Below, piece after piece: positions 46,479-53,315 of a stretch of DNA of 64,000 bases (the stretch's first letter is position 1; every line of letters begins with the position of its first letter). Both the position numbers and the translations under genes were made by a program. The notes under the pieces are model-generated. The model did not search any database, was not told the DNA's origin, and worked only from the letters and a program-made list of their open reading frames with translations. Origin of the DNA: an uncultured Candidatus Peregrinibacteria bacterium (GTDB lineage Bacteria > Patescibacteriota > Gracilibacteria > UBA1369); assembly GCA_937858825.1 (NCBI GenBank), contig CALMAI010000027.1, forward strand, positions 1-64,000, read 5' to 3'.

Positions 46479-46594
46479 AATCGAAAGGTTACTTCCTTTT
46501 CAGCTTTGAAACAGTCATCGCAGTCAAGAACCATAAAACTGGCGACTTCAGGCTAATGAAGAAAATTCCGGTTGAAGCAATCATGATTCCATAA
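46479..46594 (+). other. Candidate native 3' end of the recombinase gene, separated by integration
   Basis: Joining the two repeat copies as in the excised circle continues the recombinase frame without a shift into 38 codons here (ESKGYFLFSFETVIAVKNHK, then 18 more residues), ending at TAA 46592-46594. A CCTCTTAT/ATAAGAGG hairpin follows. In the integrated state this piece has no start and is untranslated. Confidence 0.5.
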
Positions 46595-46845
46595 CCTCTT
46601 ATAATAAGAGGAAAAGGTAACTGAAATCCTATCACGGTGAGAGCTTGAGTGGGGCAATTGTTAAAGGGAGTCATCTTATTAAAAAAGGAAGAAACTCTTT
46701 CCGAAAGAGGATTGAATCAACTCAGTTAATGGATGAGCAAGAATAATCTCTAATCGCTAGAGATGAAGGATAACTACAGGAATAAAAGCAGGGTAAGGTT
46801 AAAGGACTGTTCTATCTCAAGTTATTGAGGTGACATGATTTGGCC
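46595..46845. other. Non-coding left interior of the element with four short hairpins
   Basis: No gene is seen in this 251-base stretch. It holds hairpins at 46595-46611 (CCTCTTAT/ATAAGAGG), 46695-46709 (CTCTTT/AAAGAG), 46746-46764 (ATCTCTA/TAGAGAT) and 46816-46829 (CTCAA/TTGAG). Confidence 0.5.
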
Positions 46846-47424
46846 TTAAAAGTTATTCACGGAATGGATACATTTTTTAAGGTAGTCTTGGAATTTATAG
46901 AAAGCTGCATCATGATCTTTACAGAAGTCACTGTTGATCTTATAGCCTTTGCTAAGCAAGTCACCATCAGTAAGTCTTTTCCAATACTCAGATTGTTGAG
47001 TAATCAATTCGTTGACCATCTTCTTTGATTTAAAGCTAAACGATTCTTTGAGTTGGTTGCGCAAAGAACTAATTTGTCTTTCATTGTCTTTCAGCTTGAA
47101 CATAATCTTGATGATATCTTTCCTTAGTGTCTTCTTTGTTATGCAGCAAGAATCAACATACTCTTTTATGCATCTAATGGTTCCAAGGCACTCTTGTATC
47201 TCTTCAATTATAAAATCCTTTACATGGCGTTTATTGTCTAGCCATGTAGTCAATGATATTGGAACTAAAAAGGCTACAACAACAGCCAAAATGATATTGG
47301 CAACATCCCCAATACCTACTTTCGTGTCCAGTGTAAGAAGTGGAAAGTCATTCACTATAAGTCCTAGTGTGAATCCCAGAAGTATAAACAGGAGGGCTGT
47401 TATGGCTCTAAAAAAAATATTCAT
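46846..47424 (-). CDS. Two-TM membrane protein of the element's cassette
   Basis: 192 residues. Two N-terminal membrane helices (AITALLFILLGFTLGLIV and VANIILAVVVAFLVPISL) are followed by ~135 cytoplasmic residues, helical, with Cys-rich CLGTIRCIKEYVDSCC. No enzyme motif is visible. The layout recalls two-TM effectors of bacterial defence systems, but no known family is identified. Its ATG overlaps the stop of the DUF4325 gene (ATGA), so the two are translationally coupled. Confidence 0.65.
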   Translation of the reverse strand: MNIFFRAITALLFILLGFTLGLIVNDFPLLTLDTKVGIGDVANIILAVVVAFLVPISLTTWLDNKRHVKDFIIEEIQECLGTIRCIKEYVDSCCITKKTLRKDIIKIMFKLKDNERQISSLRNQLKESFSFKSKKMVNELITQQSEYWKRLTDGDLLSKGYKINSDFCKDHDAAFYKFQDYLKKCIHSVNNF

Positions 47425-47753
47425 GTTTGGTTTGGATTTTGTATTTCTTTTCGAATTTTATCCACTAGAAGAGGTGAATCTTCTGACTTGAAGTTTAAAG
47501 TTTTTAGAACGTCCTTTGCCCCAAATTCTTCAGATAACCTACCAAATGAACCAGAAATGAAAGATGATGCATATCCCCAGGTATCATCTAAATCAATTAG
47601 AAGCTTACCTCCTTTTTCAAGGGCACTTTTAAACTTTTGACACAGTAAAGTTTCATAGAACTCTTCACCCGATTTCGGGCCATCTGTTTTGTAGCGTGCC
47701 CCTGGCGCATCTGAAAAATCTTTTGAAATAACAATTGTTTCTACTACTTTCAT
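47421..47753 (-). CDS. STAS-like domain protein (DUF4325)
   Basis: 110 residues. SGEEFYETLLCQKFKSALEK, LLIDLDDTWGYASSFISGSF and GRLSEEFG are the signature of the DUF4325 STAS-like family, the fold of anti-anti-sigma factors. Such proteins often occur beside GHKL ATPases, as here, where the ATPase gene ends 5 bases upstream. By analogy it would bind the ATPase and be controlled by phosphorylation or nucleotide state (inference). Confidence 0.85.
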   Translation of the reverse strand: MKVVETIVISKDFSDAPGARYKTDGPKSGEEFYETLLCQKFKSALEKGGKLLIDLDDTWGYASSFISGSFGRLSEEFGAKDVLKTLNFKSEDSPLLVDKIRKEIQNPNQT

Positions 47754-47758
47754 ACTTT

Positions 47759-48829
47759 TTAGTTATTTGGATGTAGTTCCCAGTAAAGAAAAGTTCCCAT
47801 TAACGGGTGTTCGTTTTTAATATTTTCTCCTGTTTCTAAATTACAATATACATCATTAGCAATTAGTACAAAATTTCTGATTAAAGGATGTTTCGAGTGT
47901 TCGTATATCTCTGGGATGCCCTTTCCTCTTTCTTTCTTTTTCGTTCTAGAAGATATTTTCCCAGCAAATAAATCATCTAAAAGGTCAAGGTTTGATTGAA
48001 ATGAAAGCTTGGTCATAAATCGCCGTATATAATTTTGCACTGGTAGACTCTCAAAAATACCAACCCCTAAGTCAAAAAAGCAGAAAGAGCTAACTTTTGT
48101 ATCTGGGTTTGTGTATAAAAACAGCCACCATCTATACTTTCGTGGTTTGTCCAAGTTGGCATGATTAAGTGTGTTCGCCATACATTCGATAATGATTGCA
48201 AAGATAGGAGTAAATTTTTCATTGCTGCCAAAGGTATGTTTCACAGCCATTTCGCATACACTTTTTGCAACATCATTTTCAACCTTGAATTTATTCTTTT
48301 GATGAAATAGGGCACTATTATGTCTTCGTGGCTTAGGATCAGACGAGACAACATGATCATAGAATCCAGATTCAATAAGTAATCTTTTTAAAGCCTTCTT
48401 TCGAGGGGCATTCCCTGCAACCGACAGCCCTCGAGAAAAACGATCATCTGTTATAGAGCCTACAAGAAGTGCAATAGAGTCCGGTGTCATTTGCGTTACT
48501 TCAGAAAGATCAAACTTGAGTTGAATTCTATTGGACAGCAACTTTTTGGCTCTTGCAAAAAATTCTAAAACTTCCTCAGAGTTGTTAACTAAAGAAAAGT
48601 TAGAAGGAACAGTAATTGTCTGAAACTTATTCGGTTTTTTTGGCTTTAGTAAACCCTTTCTCTTTTCATTTATATGGAAATGTAGTTTTCTTCTTCTTAT
48701 TTTTTTTAGCCGGTTGGCAAAGCGTTGTCTTTTTTTTCTTTCTCGAACTGCCTTCCTTTTAAGGTAGTTAACTTTTTTCCAATTGCGTTTCCGTCGCCTT
48801 CTTTTTAGGAGAAATGCATAGTCAGACAT
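47759..48829 (-). CDS. Basic N-terminus, STAS-like and GHKL ATPase domains
   Basis: 356 residues from ATG 48829; a TTG three codons earlier is less likely. Residues 1-65 are very basic (RRRRKRNWKKVNYLKRKAVR...), suggesting nucleic-acid binding. A STAS-like part (~85-170, LKFDLSEVTQMTPDSIALLV) precedes a GHKL ATPase: N-box IIIECMANTLNHA (~211), G1 FFDLGVGIFES (~256) and G2 RGKGIPEIYE (~300). No His-phosphotransfer domain or sensor is visible, so it is not a standard histidine kinase. First gene of the three-gene cassette. Confidence 0.8.
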   Translation of the reverse strand: MSDYAFLLKRRRRKRNWKKVNYLKRKAVRERKKRQRFANRLKKIRRRKLHFHINEKRKGLLKPKKPNKFQTITVPSNFSLVNNSEEVLEFFARAKKLLSNRIQLKFDLSEVTQMTPDSIALLVGSITDDRFSRGLSVAGNAPRKKALKRLLIESGFYDHVVSSDPKPRRHNSALFHQKNKFKVENDVAKSVCEMAVKHTFGSNEKFTPIFAIIIECMANTLNHANLDKPRKYRWWLFLYTNPDTKVSSFCFFDLGVGIFESLPVQNYIRRFMTKLSFQSNLDLLDDLFAGKISSRTKKKERGKGIPEIYEHSKHPLIRNFVLIANDVYCNLETGENIKNEHPLMGTFLYWELHPNN

Positions 48830-48858
48830 AGTATCCAAGCTTTTAACGCTGCTGTCGC

Positions 48859-48887
48859 AATATATGTCTATTTTTATAGACTAGCAA
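48859..48887 (-). promoter_or_regulatory. Promoter of the STAS/ATPase cassette with palindrome in spacer
   Basis: Minus strand TTGCTA (48887-48882), 17-bp spacer, TATATT (48864-48859). The spacer contains GTCTATAAAAATAGAC (48881-48866), a 6-bp inverted repeat well placed as an operator. Leader about 23 bases. Confidence 0.65.
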
Positions 48888-48906
48888 ACGATGGATGCAT
48901 TAAGCC

Positions 48907-49104
48907 CTACTTCTTACTCTTCACAACCGCCACTGCTGCAATAACGATTGCCGCAATGGCTATTCCTAGTGCAACGTACATCACTGCTGGGTTCCAGAAG
49001 CCAACTTGAATTGTCGGGCCTACGCCATTCGGGAATATATCGGCCAGGGTTTCTGTGTTGCTAGCCATATCAGCCAGTCGGCCGGGTTGTTCTGTGCGAT
49101 CCAT
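48907..49104 (-). CDS. Small single-TM protein with QPGRLA motif
   Basis: 65 residues from ATG 49104; the longer frame to 49215 runs through the structured RNA and is rejected. N-terminus MDRTEQPGRLADMASN, a short linker, then one membrane helix (AVMYVALGIAIAAIVIAAVAVV) and a KSKK tail. The TEQPGRLAD motif matches TDQPGRLAE in the pilin-like protein at 52847. It lies downstream of the structured RNA and its terminator-like hairpin, so its expression may be conditional. Confidence 0.6.
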   Translation of the reverse strand: MDRTEQPGRLADMASNTETLADIFPNGVGPTIQVGFWNPAVMYVALGIAIAAIVIAAVAVVKSKK

Positions 49105-49133
49105 AGTAAAGGGGGTTAAAAATAATGAGTACC

Positions 49134-49161
49134 AAAAACGGGACAACCTACTTGGTCGTCC
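49134..49161 (-). terminator. Terminator-like hairpin of the attenuator
   Basis: Minus strand GGACGACC (49161-49154), loop AAGTA, GGTTGTCC (49148-49141), CG, TTTTT (49138-49134). The left arm is part of the sequence that can alternatively pair with the start of the transcript. Confidence 0.65.
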
Positions 49162-49267
49162 TACATCCTTGGCCCGCAAGCGGGTCAATTCCGTGAGGCA
49201 AGCAGGTTGCCCCATTGTTGGACGGAATTGATAAAAAGACCGCTTCTGAGCCTAGATGTAGGACGAC
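49155..49267 (-). ncRNA. Structured leader RNA
   Basis: The predicted transcript starts at about 49267. Its first 13 bases GTCGTCCTACATC pair perfectly with GATGTAGGACGAC (49167-49155). Inside are a second perfect stem TCAATTCCGT/ACGGAATTGA (49231-49222 with 49194-49185), an inner GGCAA/TTGCC hairpin (49211-49207 with 49201-49197) and a CCCGC/GCGGG hairpin (49184-49173). The outer 3' arm overlaps the terminator hairpin. I do not recognise a known riboswitch class. Confidence 0.65.
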
Positions 49268-49273
49268 GCGACT

Positions 49274-49302
49274 ATAATATATCTAGAATATGTTTATGGC
49301 AA
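49274..49302 (-). promoter_or_regulatory. Promoter of the structured RNA
   Basis: Minus strand TTGCCA (49302-49297), 17-bp spacer, TATTAT (49279-49274), each 5 of 6 to consensus. It would start transcription at the first base of the outer RNA stem. Confidence 0.75.
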
Positions 49303-49576
49303 GCCAAGAATGAAGCAGGGGGCCACATGGGTATGCTAAGGAAAGCTAAGGGTTTTTTATCCATCTGCGCCTATGGGGTTATTTAGAAATGTTGAGTTTG
49401 AAAAACCTTTCCATGTTTCAAGCATTGAAATGAAAAACGCCTAAAGCTGTTGACAAAAGTCAACATTTGAATGCCTTCACAATATTGACTTTTGTTTACA
49501 TTCAAAATTAGGAAAAGCCCGAAAGATGTTAATGAATGTTAAGGTTTTATTAACAAATGCTAACTTTTGAAAATGG
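49303..49576. other. Non-coding region with palindromes and TTAA-type repeats
   Basis: No gene is seen. TGTTGACAAAAGTCAACA forms a 7-bp palindrome near 49449, and its half ACAAAAGTCAA recurs inverted as TTGACTTTTGT some 30 bases later. Around 49526-49566, GTTAA or TTAAC appears several times (GATGTTAATGAATGTTAAGG, TATTAACAAATGCTAAC). These look like binding sites for an element-coded regulator. Confidence 0.5.
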
Positions 49577-49729
49577 TTATAATTCAGTGCCGGGGCTAAT
49601 AATCCCTTCTGAATCAAGATAGTGGAAAAGGTTTTCTAGAAGCGAGTCATCCACTTTGTCGGTATCAGCAAATACAGCCTCAATAACCAAGGTTTTGCGC
49701 GAAATATTTTGGTTTATTTTTTTGGCCAT
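49577..49729 (-). CDS. Small protein, 50 residues
   Basis: ATG 49729 to TAA 49577. The product begins MAKKINQNISRKTLVIEAVF and ends DSEGIISPGTEL; it is acidic with helical SLLENLFHYL. No family recognised. It lies back-to-back with the recombinase, 167 bases from its start, where integrative elements often carry a regulator or directionality factor, but nothing in the sequence proves that. Confidence 0.5.
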   Translation of the reverse strand: MAKKINQNISRKTLVIEAVFADTDKVDDSLLENLFHYLDSEGIISPGTEL

Positions 49730-49896
49730 GAATGCCGTTGGTTGACCCTTATTAATTCTCGTGATTAAAAAGGATAAAACCGCATGGATTGGCTATCAAG
49801 TGCTAAAAAGAAACCTATTTCAGGTATTGAAACATAAGGAATTTGTTTAAATATTGATAGTGGGCTATCGTAACCAAGTATTCAAATCAATCAGTT

Positions 49897-51612
49897 ATGG
49901 TTAAAAAGAAAGTTAAGGTGGCATTATATTTGAGGGTTTCAACCCACGAACAGGCATCAGGCTTCAGTCTCGACGTGCAGGAAAGTGACCTTCGTGAACA
50001 CGTTAAAAGAAACAGCCACAAAAACTGGGAAACGAATTCCAAATTAATCTTCAAGGAAGTCGATTCAGGCGGGAACTTCCAACGAAAGGAACTGCAAAGA
50101 ATGCTGAACATGGCAAAGAAGAAGGAATTCGACATGGTGTTGGTCTGGAAAATTGACCGCATTTCACGGTCACTAAGCGACCTATTGGAAATATTCGAGC
50201 AGTTGAATGACAAGGATATTGGCTTTGCATCCTTCAAGGAAGACATTGATTTCAGTGGCCCTATTGGGCGGCTCATATTTCAAATATTCGGTGCACTATC
50301 AGAATTCGAGCGGGAAACAATCAAGATGCGAACGGAAGAAGGGAAGAAAATGTCAGCAATGAAAGGCAACTACATTGGTGGGTCAGAACCCTACGGATAT
50401 GAAAAAGTGAAGAACCCAGATGGAAGGGGTAGCAAGTTGAAGCTGATTCCAAGCGAAGCGAAAATAGTGAAGCAAATATTCAATTGGTTTGTATACCACC
50501 AGCTTTCTTTTGCGGAAATAGCAAAGAAACTGAACAAGACGGGGGTTGCAAAAGGTAAACGGGCCAAAGCAAAGGCAAAGCTTACTAAATGGCGTGCGCC
50601 GGGGATTAAGCAAATGCTTCAAAACGACATTTATCGTGGGGTATACATCCAAAACCGGTATCAGCAAATAAGCAGTAAGCCGCAACGGTATATGGAAAGG
50701 CCACGGAATGAATGGATCATTACCCAGTATGAACGGGTAGTCGACGATATTTTGTACATGCAGGCACAGGAAAGACTTGAAGCAGGGTTGAGAAAGAAGC
50801 GGGGTGGTGGAAAACATGTGTATATGCTGGCCGGGAAGCTGGTAGACATGAATACTGGGAAGGGCTTTGTTGGGTACATGTCATCGAAGGGAACTAGAAA
50901 TTACCGCAGAAAGAAGTTTACTGATGCCAATGGAAAAGCCGTAAAAACCATGAGTATTGCAGCAAGTGAACTGGAAGATTTCGTTTGGTCGTACGTCGAA
51001 AAGGCCGCCTATCAGCCAGAAAAGTTTCTAAAACTGTATGAAGAGCGAAATGACCTATTCAAACAAAAGAAGCTGCTTGAGCGTGACTACTCAATACACC
51101 AAACAGCCTTTTCTAAAGCCAATGAAAAGCTAGACCAGCTACAGGAAGACTACTTCGAACGCCGTTTTTCACCAGAACAGTTCGACGAATTGCGGGCACA
51201 ATTCACAGGTGAACGGGATGAAAGTTTCAGCAAGATGCAGGAGGCAGAAACGAAACTGAAGAAGTTGGCCCATTTCGACCTTGCCGTCAAAGACTTGGAC
51301 GCATTCGCAAAGTCGGTCAAAGAGGGGCTGGCTAACCTAACGTACAAACAGAAGAAAATGGTTGTCGATTTACTTGTGGAAAAGGTGGAAATAACTGAAA
51401 CAAGCGACAAACGGAAGGCCAAGGTGTATTTCCGGTTCGACCAAAAGGCCATTTCGTCGGCCATGCCACAGGGTCGAACCCAGTTTTGGCTAGAACAAAA
51501 CAACTTTGTCCGCCCAAAAAGACAAGTCTTCAAGAATGGTGGGCAGGGAGGGATTCGAACCCCCGAAGGCGTAAGCCATCAGATTTACAGTCTGACCTCG
51601 TTGACCGCTTGA
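49897..51612 (+). CDS. Large serine recombinase
   Basis: 571 residues as now read. The resolvase domain has the nucleophile Ser15 in VALYLRVSTHEQ and the Arg-containing WKIDRISRSLSDLLEI; the recombinase domain spans ~165-290 (YGYEKVKNPDGRG, LSFAEIAKKLNKTGV). The zinc-ribbon region (HVYMLAGKLVDMNTGKGFVG) lacks all Cys, and the protein has none anywhere. A coiled coil follows (~375-470). The last 21 residues, after the 51528-51547 core, are encoded by the antisense strand of tRNA-Tyr, so the C-terminus is an integration product. Confidence 0.9.
   Translation: MVKKKVKVALYLRVSTHEQASGFSLDVQESDLREHVKRNSHKNWETNSKLIFKEVDSGGNFQRKELQRMLNMAKKKEFDMVLVWKIDRISRSLSDLLEIFEQLNDKDIGFASFKEDIDFSGPIGRLIFQIFGALSEFERETIKMRTEEGKKMSAMKGNYIGGSEPYGYEKVKNPDGRGSKLKLIPSEAKIVKQIFNWFVYHQLSFAEIAKKLNKTGVAKGKRAKAKAKLTKWRAPGIKQMLQNDIYRGVYIQNRYQQISSKPQRYMERPRNEWIITQYERVVDDILYMQAQERLEAGLRKKRGGGKHVYMLAGKLVDMNTGKGFVGYMSSKGTRNYRRKKFTDANGKAVKTMSIAASELEDFVWSYVEKAAYQPEKFLKLYEERNDLFKQKKLLERDYSIHQTAFSKANEKLDQLQEDYFERRFSPEQFDELRAQFTGERDESFSKMQEAETKLKKLAHFDLAVKDLDAFAKSVKEGLANLTYKQKKMVVDLLVEKVEITETSDKRKAKVYFRFDQKAISSAMPQGRTQFWLEQNNFVRPKRQVFKNGGQGGIRTPEGVSHQIYSLTSLTA
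51528..51547. repeat. Right attachment repeat (attR core)
   Basis: Identical to 46459-46478; spans the last 11 bases of tRNA-Tyr including CCA and 9 bases beyond, and lies in frame within the recombinase gene. Confidence 0.85.
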
Positions 51613-51622
51613 GTACCTACCC
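51537..51622 (-). tRNA. tRNA-Tyr (GTA)
   Basis: An 86-base class II tRNA with long variable arm and encoded CCA. Acceptor GGGTAGG pairs with CCTGCCC, and CTGTAAA gives anticodon GTA. Its 3' end is the integration target. Confidence 0.96.
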
Positions 51623-51632
51623 ACATTTTCAA

Positions 51633-51708
51633 TGGAGCCACCTGTCGGACTCGAACCGACGACCCACTGTTTACAAAACAGTTGCTCTACCAGCTGAGCT
51701 AAGGTGGC
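51633..51708 (-). tRNA. tRNA-Thr (TGT)
   Basis: A 76-base cloverleaf with encoded CCA. Acceptor GCCACCT pairs with AGGTGGC, and the anticodon loop TTTGTAA gives TGT. It is 10 bases upstream of tRNA-Tyr in the same direction. Confidence 0.96.
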
Positions 51709-51811
51709 TCATAGTGCGGCAAAATCAGCTTTTCAAGTGAATCAGAAACATGCTGACGCCACAGCAAAAGGATGATATGGTATTAGCTCGAGAGTGTCAA
51801 TAAAAGGATTA

Positions 51812-52753
51812 ATGACCGACAAAATAGCACAATTCATCCAAAAATTCCCAAACGCTGAACAAAATAAACCTCTCGCTCCTTTCACCACACTTCAGGTGGG
51901 AGGTCCGGCAGACCTTTACTATGCCCTCACCGACATTAACGAAACAGAAGACCTCCTCAACACCGCTAAAGAGCTCGAAATCCCCTATTTTATCCTTGGT
52001 GGCGGCTCCAACACTGTCTTTCATGAAAACGGCTTCCGTGGCCTCATTATTCACATCAAAGCAAAAACAATCACAGTAGAAGAGGATCAAATAATCGCCG
52101 ATGCGGGAGCACTCCTCTCTCTGGTCCTTCAAACCGCCAGAAAAAACGGCCTCATCGGCATGGAAAAGTTTATGGGGCTTCCCGGAACGGTTGGAGGAGC
52201 CGTTCGCGGCAACGCCGGAGCTTTTGGCATCGAAACCAAAGATGTCTTCGAAAAAGCCCTCATTTACAACGAAGAAAAAGGCATTCATCAAGAAACCGCA
52301 GAATACTTCAACTTTAAGTATCGATCATCCACCGTTAAAGCACGAAAAGGTCAGGACATTGTCCTTCAGGTCACCTACAAACTCCAAAAAGGCGATCCAG
52401 CGGCAGTCATGAAAGAGAACGCCACGGTCATCGCCAGCCGCCTCAAAAAACAGCCGGCAGGAAAAAATACTGGCTCTTTCTTCAAAAATCCACGCCCCTT
52501 CGACTCAGCGGAAGGTCCGGCAATCCACGCCGGAAAACTCCTGGACGATGCCGGCTGCAAAGGCCTCCGCGTGGGTGAAATCCAGGTATCAGACCAGCAT
52601 GCCAACTGGATCATGAACCTCGGCAACGCCACCCAAACCCAGGTCATCGAGCTCATGAAAGCCATGCAATCAAGGGTAAAAGAGAAGTTCGGTATCGACC
52701 TTGAACCGGAAGTTCAATTTGTCGGCGAAACCGGACCACTCACTTTCAACTAG
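51812..52753 (+). CDS. murB: UDP-N-acetylenolpyruvoylglucosamine reductase
   Basis: 313 residues from ATG 51812, with AAAGGA 3 bases before it; a GTG at 51794 is the alternative. FAD-binding motifs are FILGGGSNTVF and GLPGTVGGAVRGNAGAFG; the catalytic Ser lies in NTGSFFKNP and the end EPEVQFVGE holds the conserved Glu. It makes UDP-MurNAc with NADPH. The length fits the type II MurB group without the extra loop. Confidence 0.95.
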   Translation: MTDKIAQFIQKFPNAEQNKPLAPFTTLQVGGPADLYYALTDINETEDLLNTAKELEIPYFILGGGSNTVFHENGFRGLIIHIKAKTITVEEDQIIADAGALLSLVLQTARKNGLIGMEKFMGLPGTVGGAVRGNAGAFGIETKDVFEKALIYNEEKGIHQETAEYFNFKYRSSTVKARKGQDIVLQVTYKLQKGDPAAVMKENATVIASRLKKQPAGKNTGSFFKNPRPFDSAEGPAIHAGKLLDDAGCKGLRVGEIQVSDQHANWIMNLGNATQTQVIELMKAMQSRVKEKFGIDLEPEVQFVGETGPLTFN

Positions 52754-52780
52754 TACATACAAAAAAATCACTATGAGTCC

Positions 52781-52809
52781 TTGCCTTATATAGGCTTTTC
52801 TGGTAGAAT
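52781..52809 (+). promoter_or_regulatory. Promoter of the pilin-like gene
   Basis: TTGCCT (52781-52786), 17-bp spacer, TAGAAT (52804-52809); leader of about 31 bases. The gene has its own terminator, so this is a single-gene transcript, fitting an abundant product. Confidence 0.7.
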
Positions 52810-52846
52810 TAACAGAAGAATAAAATAAAAACTTTACCCCATACCC

Positions 52847-53239
52847 ATGAAGAACACTCTTCTCAAAGCAAAGCGAGCAGTCGCTGCCGCTACAACCGGT
52901 GCTGCCGTGTTTATGTACAGCACTCTGCCAGCAATGGCACAACTTATTAGCCCAACTGATCAACCAGGTCGTCTTGCTGAGGCTACTGGTGGACAAGGTT
53001 CATTCCGTGACCTTCTCCTTACCTTCCTCAACTTCTTCCTAGGATTCCTTGGTCTTTTGGCTGTTATTATGGTTATTTACGGAGGTATTCTTTATGTAAC
53101 AGCTGCTGGTAACCAGGAAAACATCGACAAAGGAAAGAAGATTATCATGTATGCCGTTATTGGTATCGTGATTATCCTTCTCGCTTTCGCTCTCGTGAAC
53201 ACTCTTCTTGGAGGTCTCGGAGCCGGAGGAGATGTCTAG
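52847..53239 (+). CDS. Exported TrbC/Mbov_0395-type pilin-like protein
   Basis: 130 residues. A basic start and hydrophobic stretch ending in PAMAQ form a signal peptide; the mature part begins near LISPTDQPGRLAEATGG. Two membrane helices follow (LTFLNFFLGFLGLLAVIMVI and IIMYAVIGIVIILLAFAL) around the AAGNQENIDKGKK loop. The layout matches the pilin-like conjugal-transfer family widespread in CPR genomes. Codons are of the favoured kind and promoter and terminator are strong, suggesting high expression. Confidence 0.75.
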   Translation: MKNTLLKAKRAVAAATTGAAVFMYSTLPAMAQLISPTDQPGRLAEATGGQGSFRDLLLTFLNFFLGFLGLLAVIMVIYGGILYVTAAGNQENIDKGKKIIMYAVIGIVIILLAFALVNTLLGGLGAGGDV

Positions 53240-53255
53240 TCAAAAGAAAACAAAG

Positions 53256-53285
53256 AAAAGCCCGCTCACAAAGCGGGCTTTTTTG
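53256..53285 (+). terminator. Terminator of the pilin-like gene
   Basis: AAAAGCCCGCT (53256-53266), loop CACAA, AGCGGGCTTTTTT (53272-53284). Confidence 0.92.
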
Positions 53286-53315
53286 TTATAATGCGAGCAA
53301 TTTTCTTTCAAACAA

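Larger units (their letters stand above)
46459..51547. mobile_element. Integrated element at tRNA-Tyr with serine recombinase
   Basis: A 20-bp perfect direct repeat bounds a region of about 5.07 kb. The right copy overlaps the 3' end of tRNA-Tyr, which stays intact. Inside are a large serine recombinase at the right end, two small ORFs, a structured RNA and a three-gene cassette, all minus strand except the recombinase. No replication or conjugation genes are seen, so it may be mobilised by others or be a minimal genomic island. Confidence 0.8.

Noticed and set aside
49105-49215. N-terminal extension of the 65-residue membrane protein
   Set aside because: The extension would translate the structured RNA and terminator hairpin, and the conserved-looking part begins at MDRTEQPGRLA.
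51486-51740. Open frame across the tRNA-Tyr and tRNA-Thr genes
   Set aside because: It only reads the complements of two tRNAs and has no start signals.
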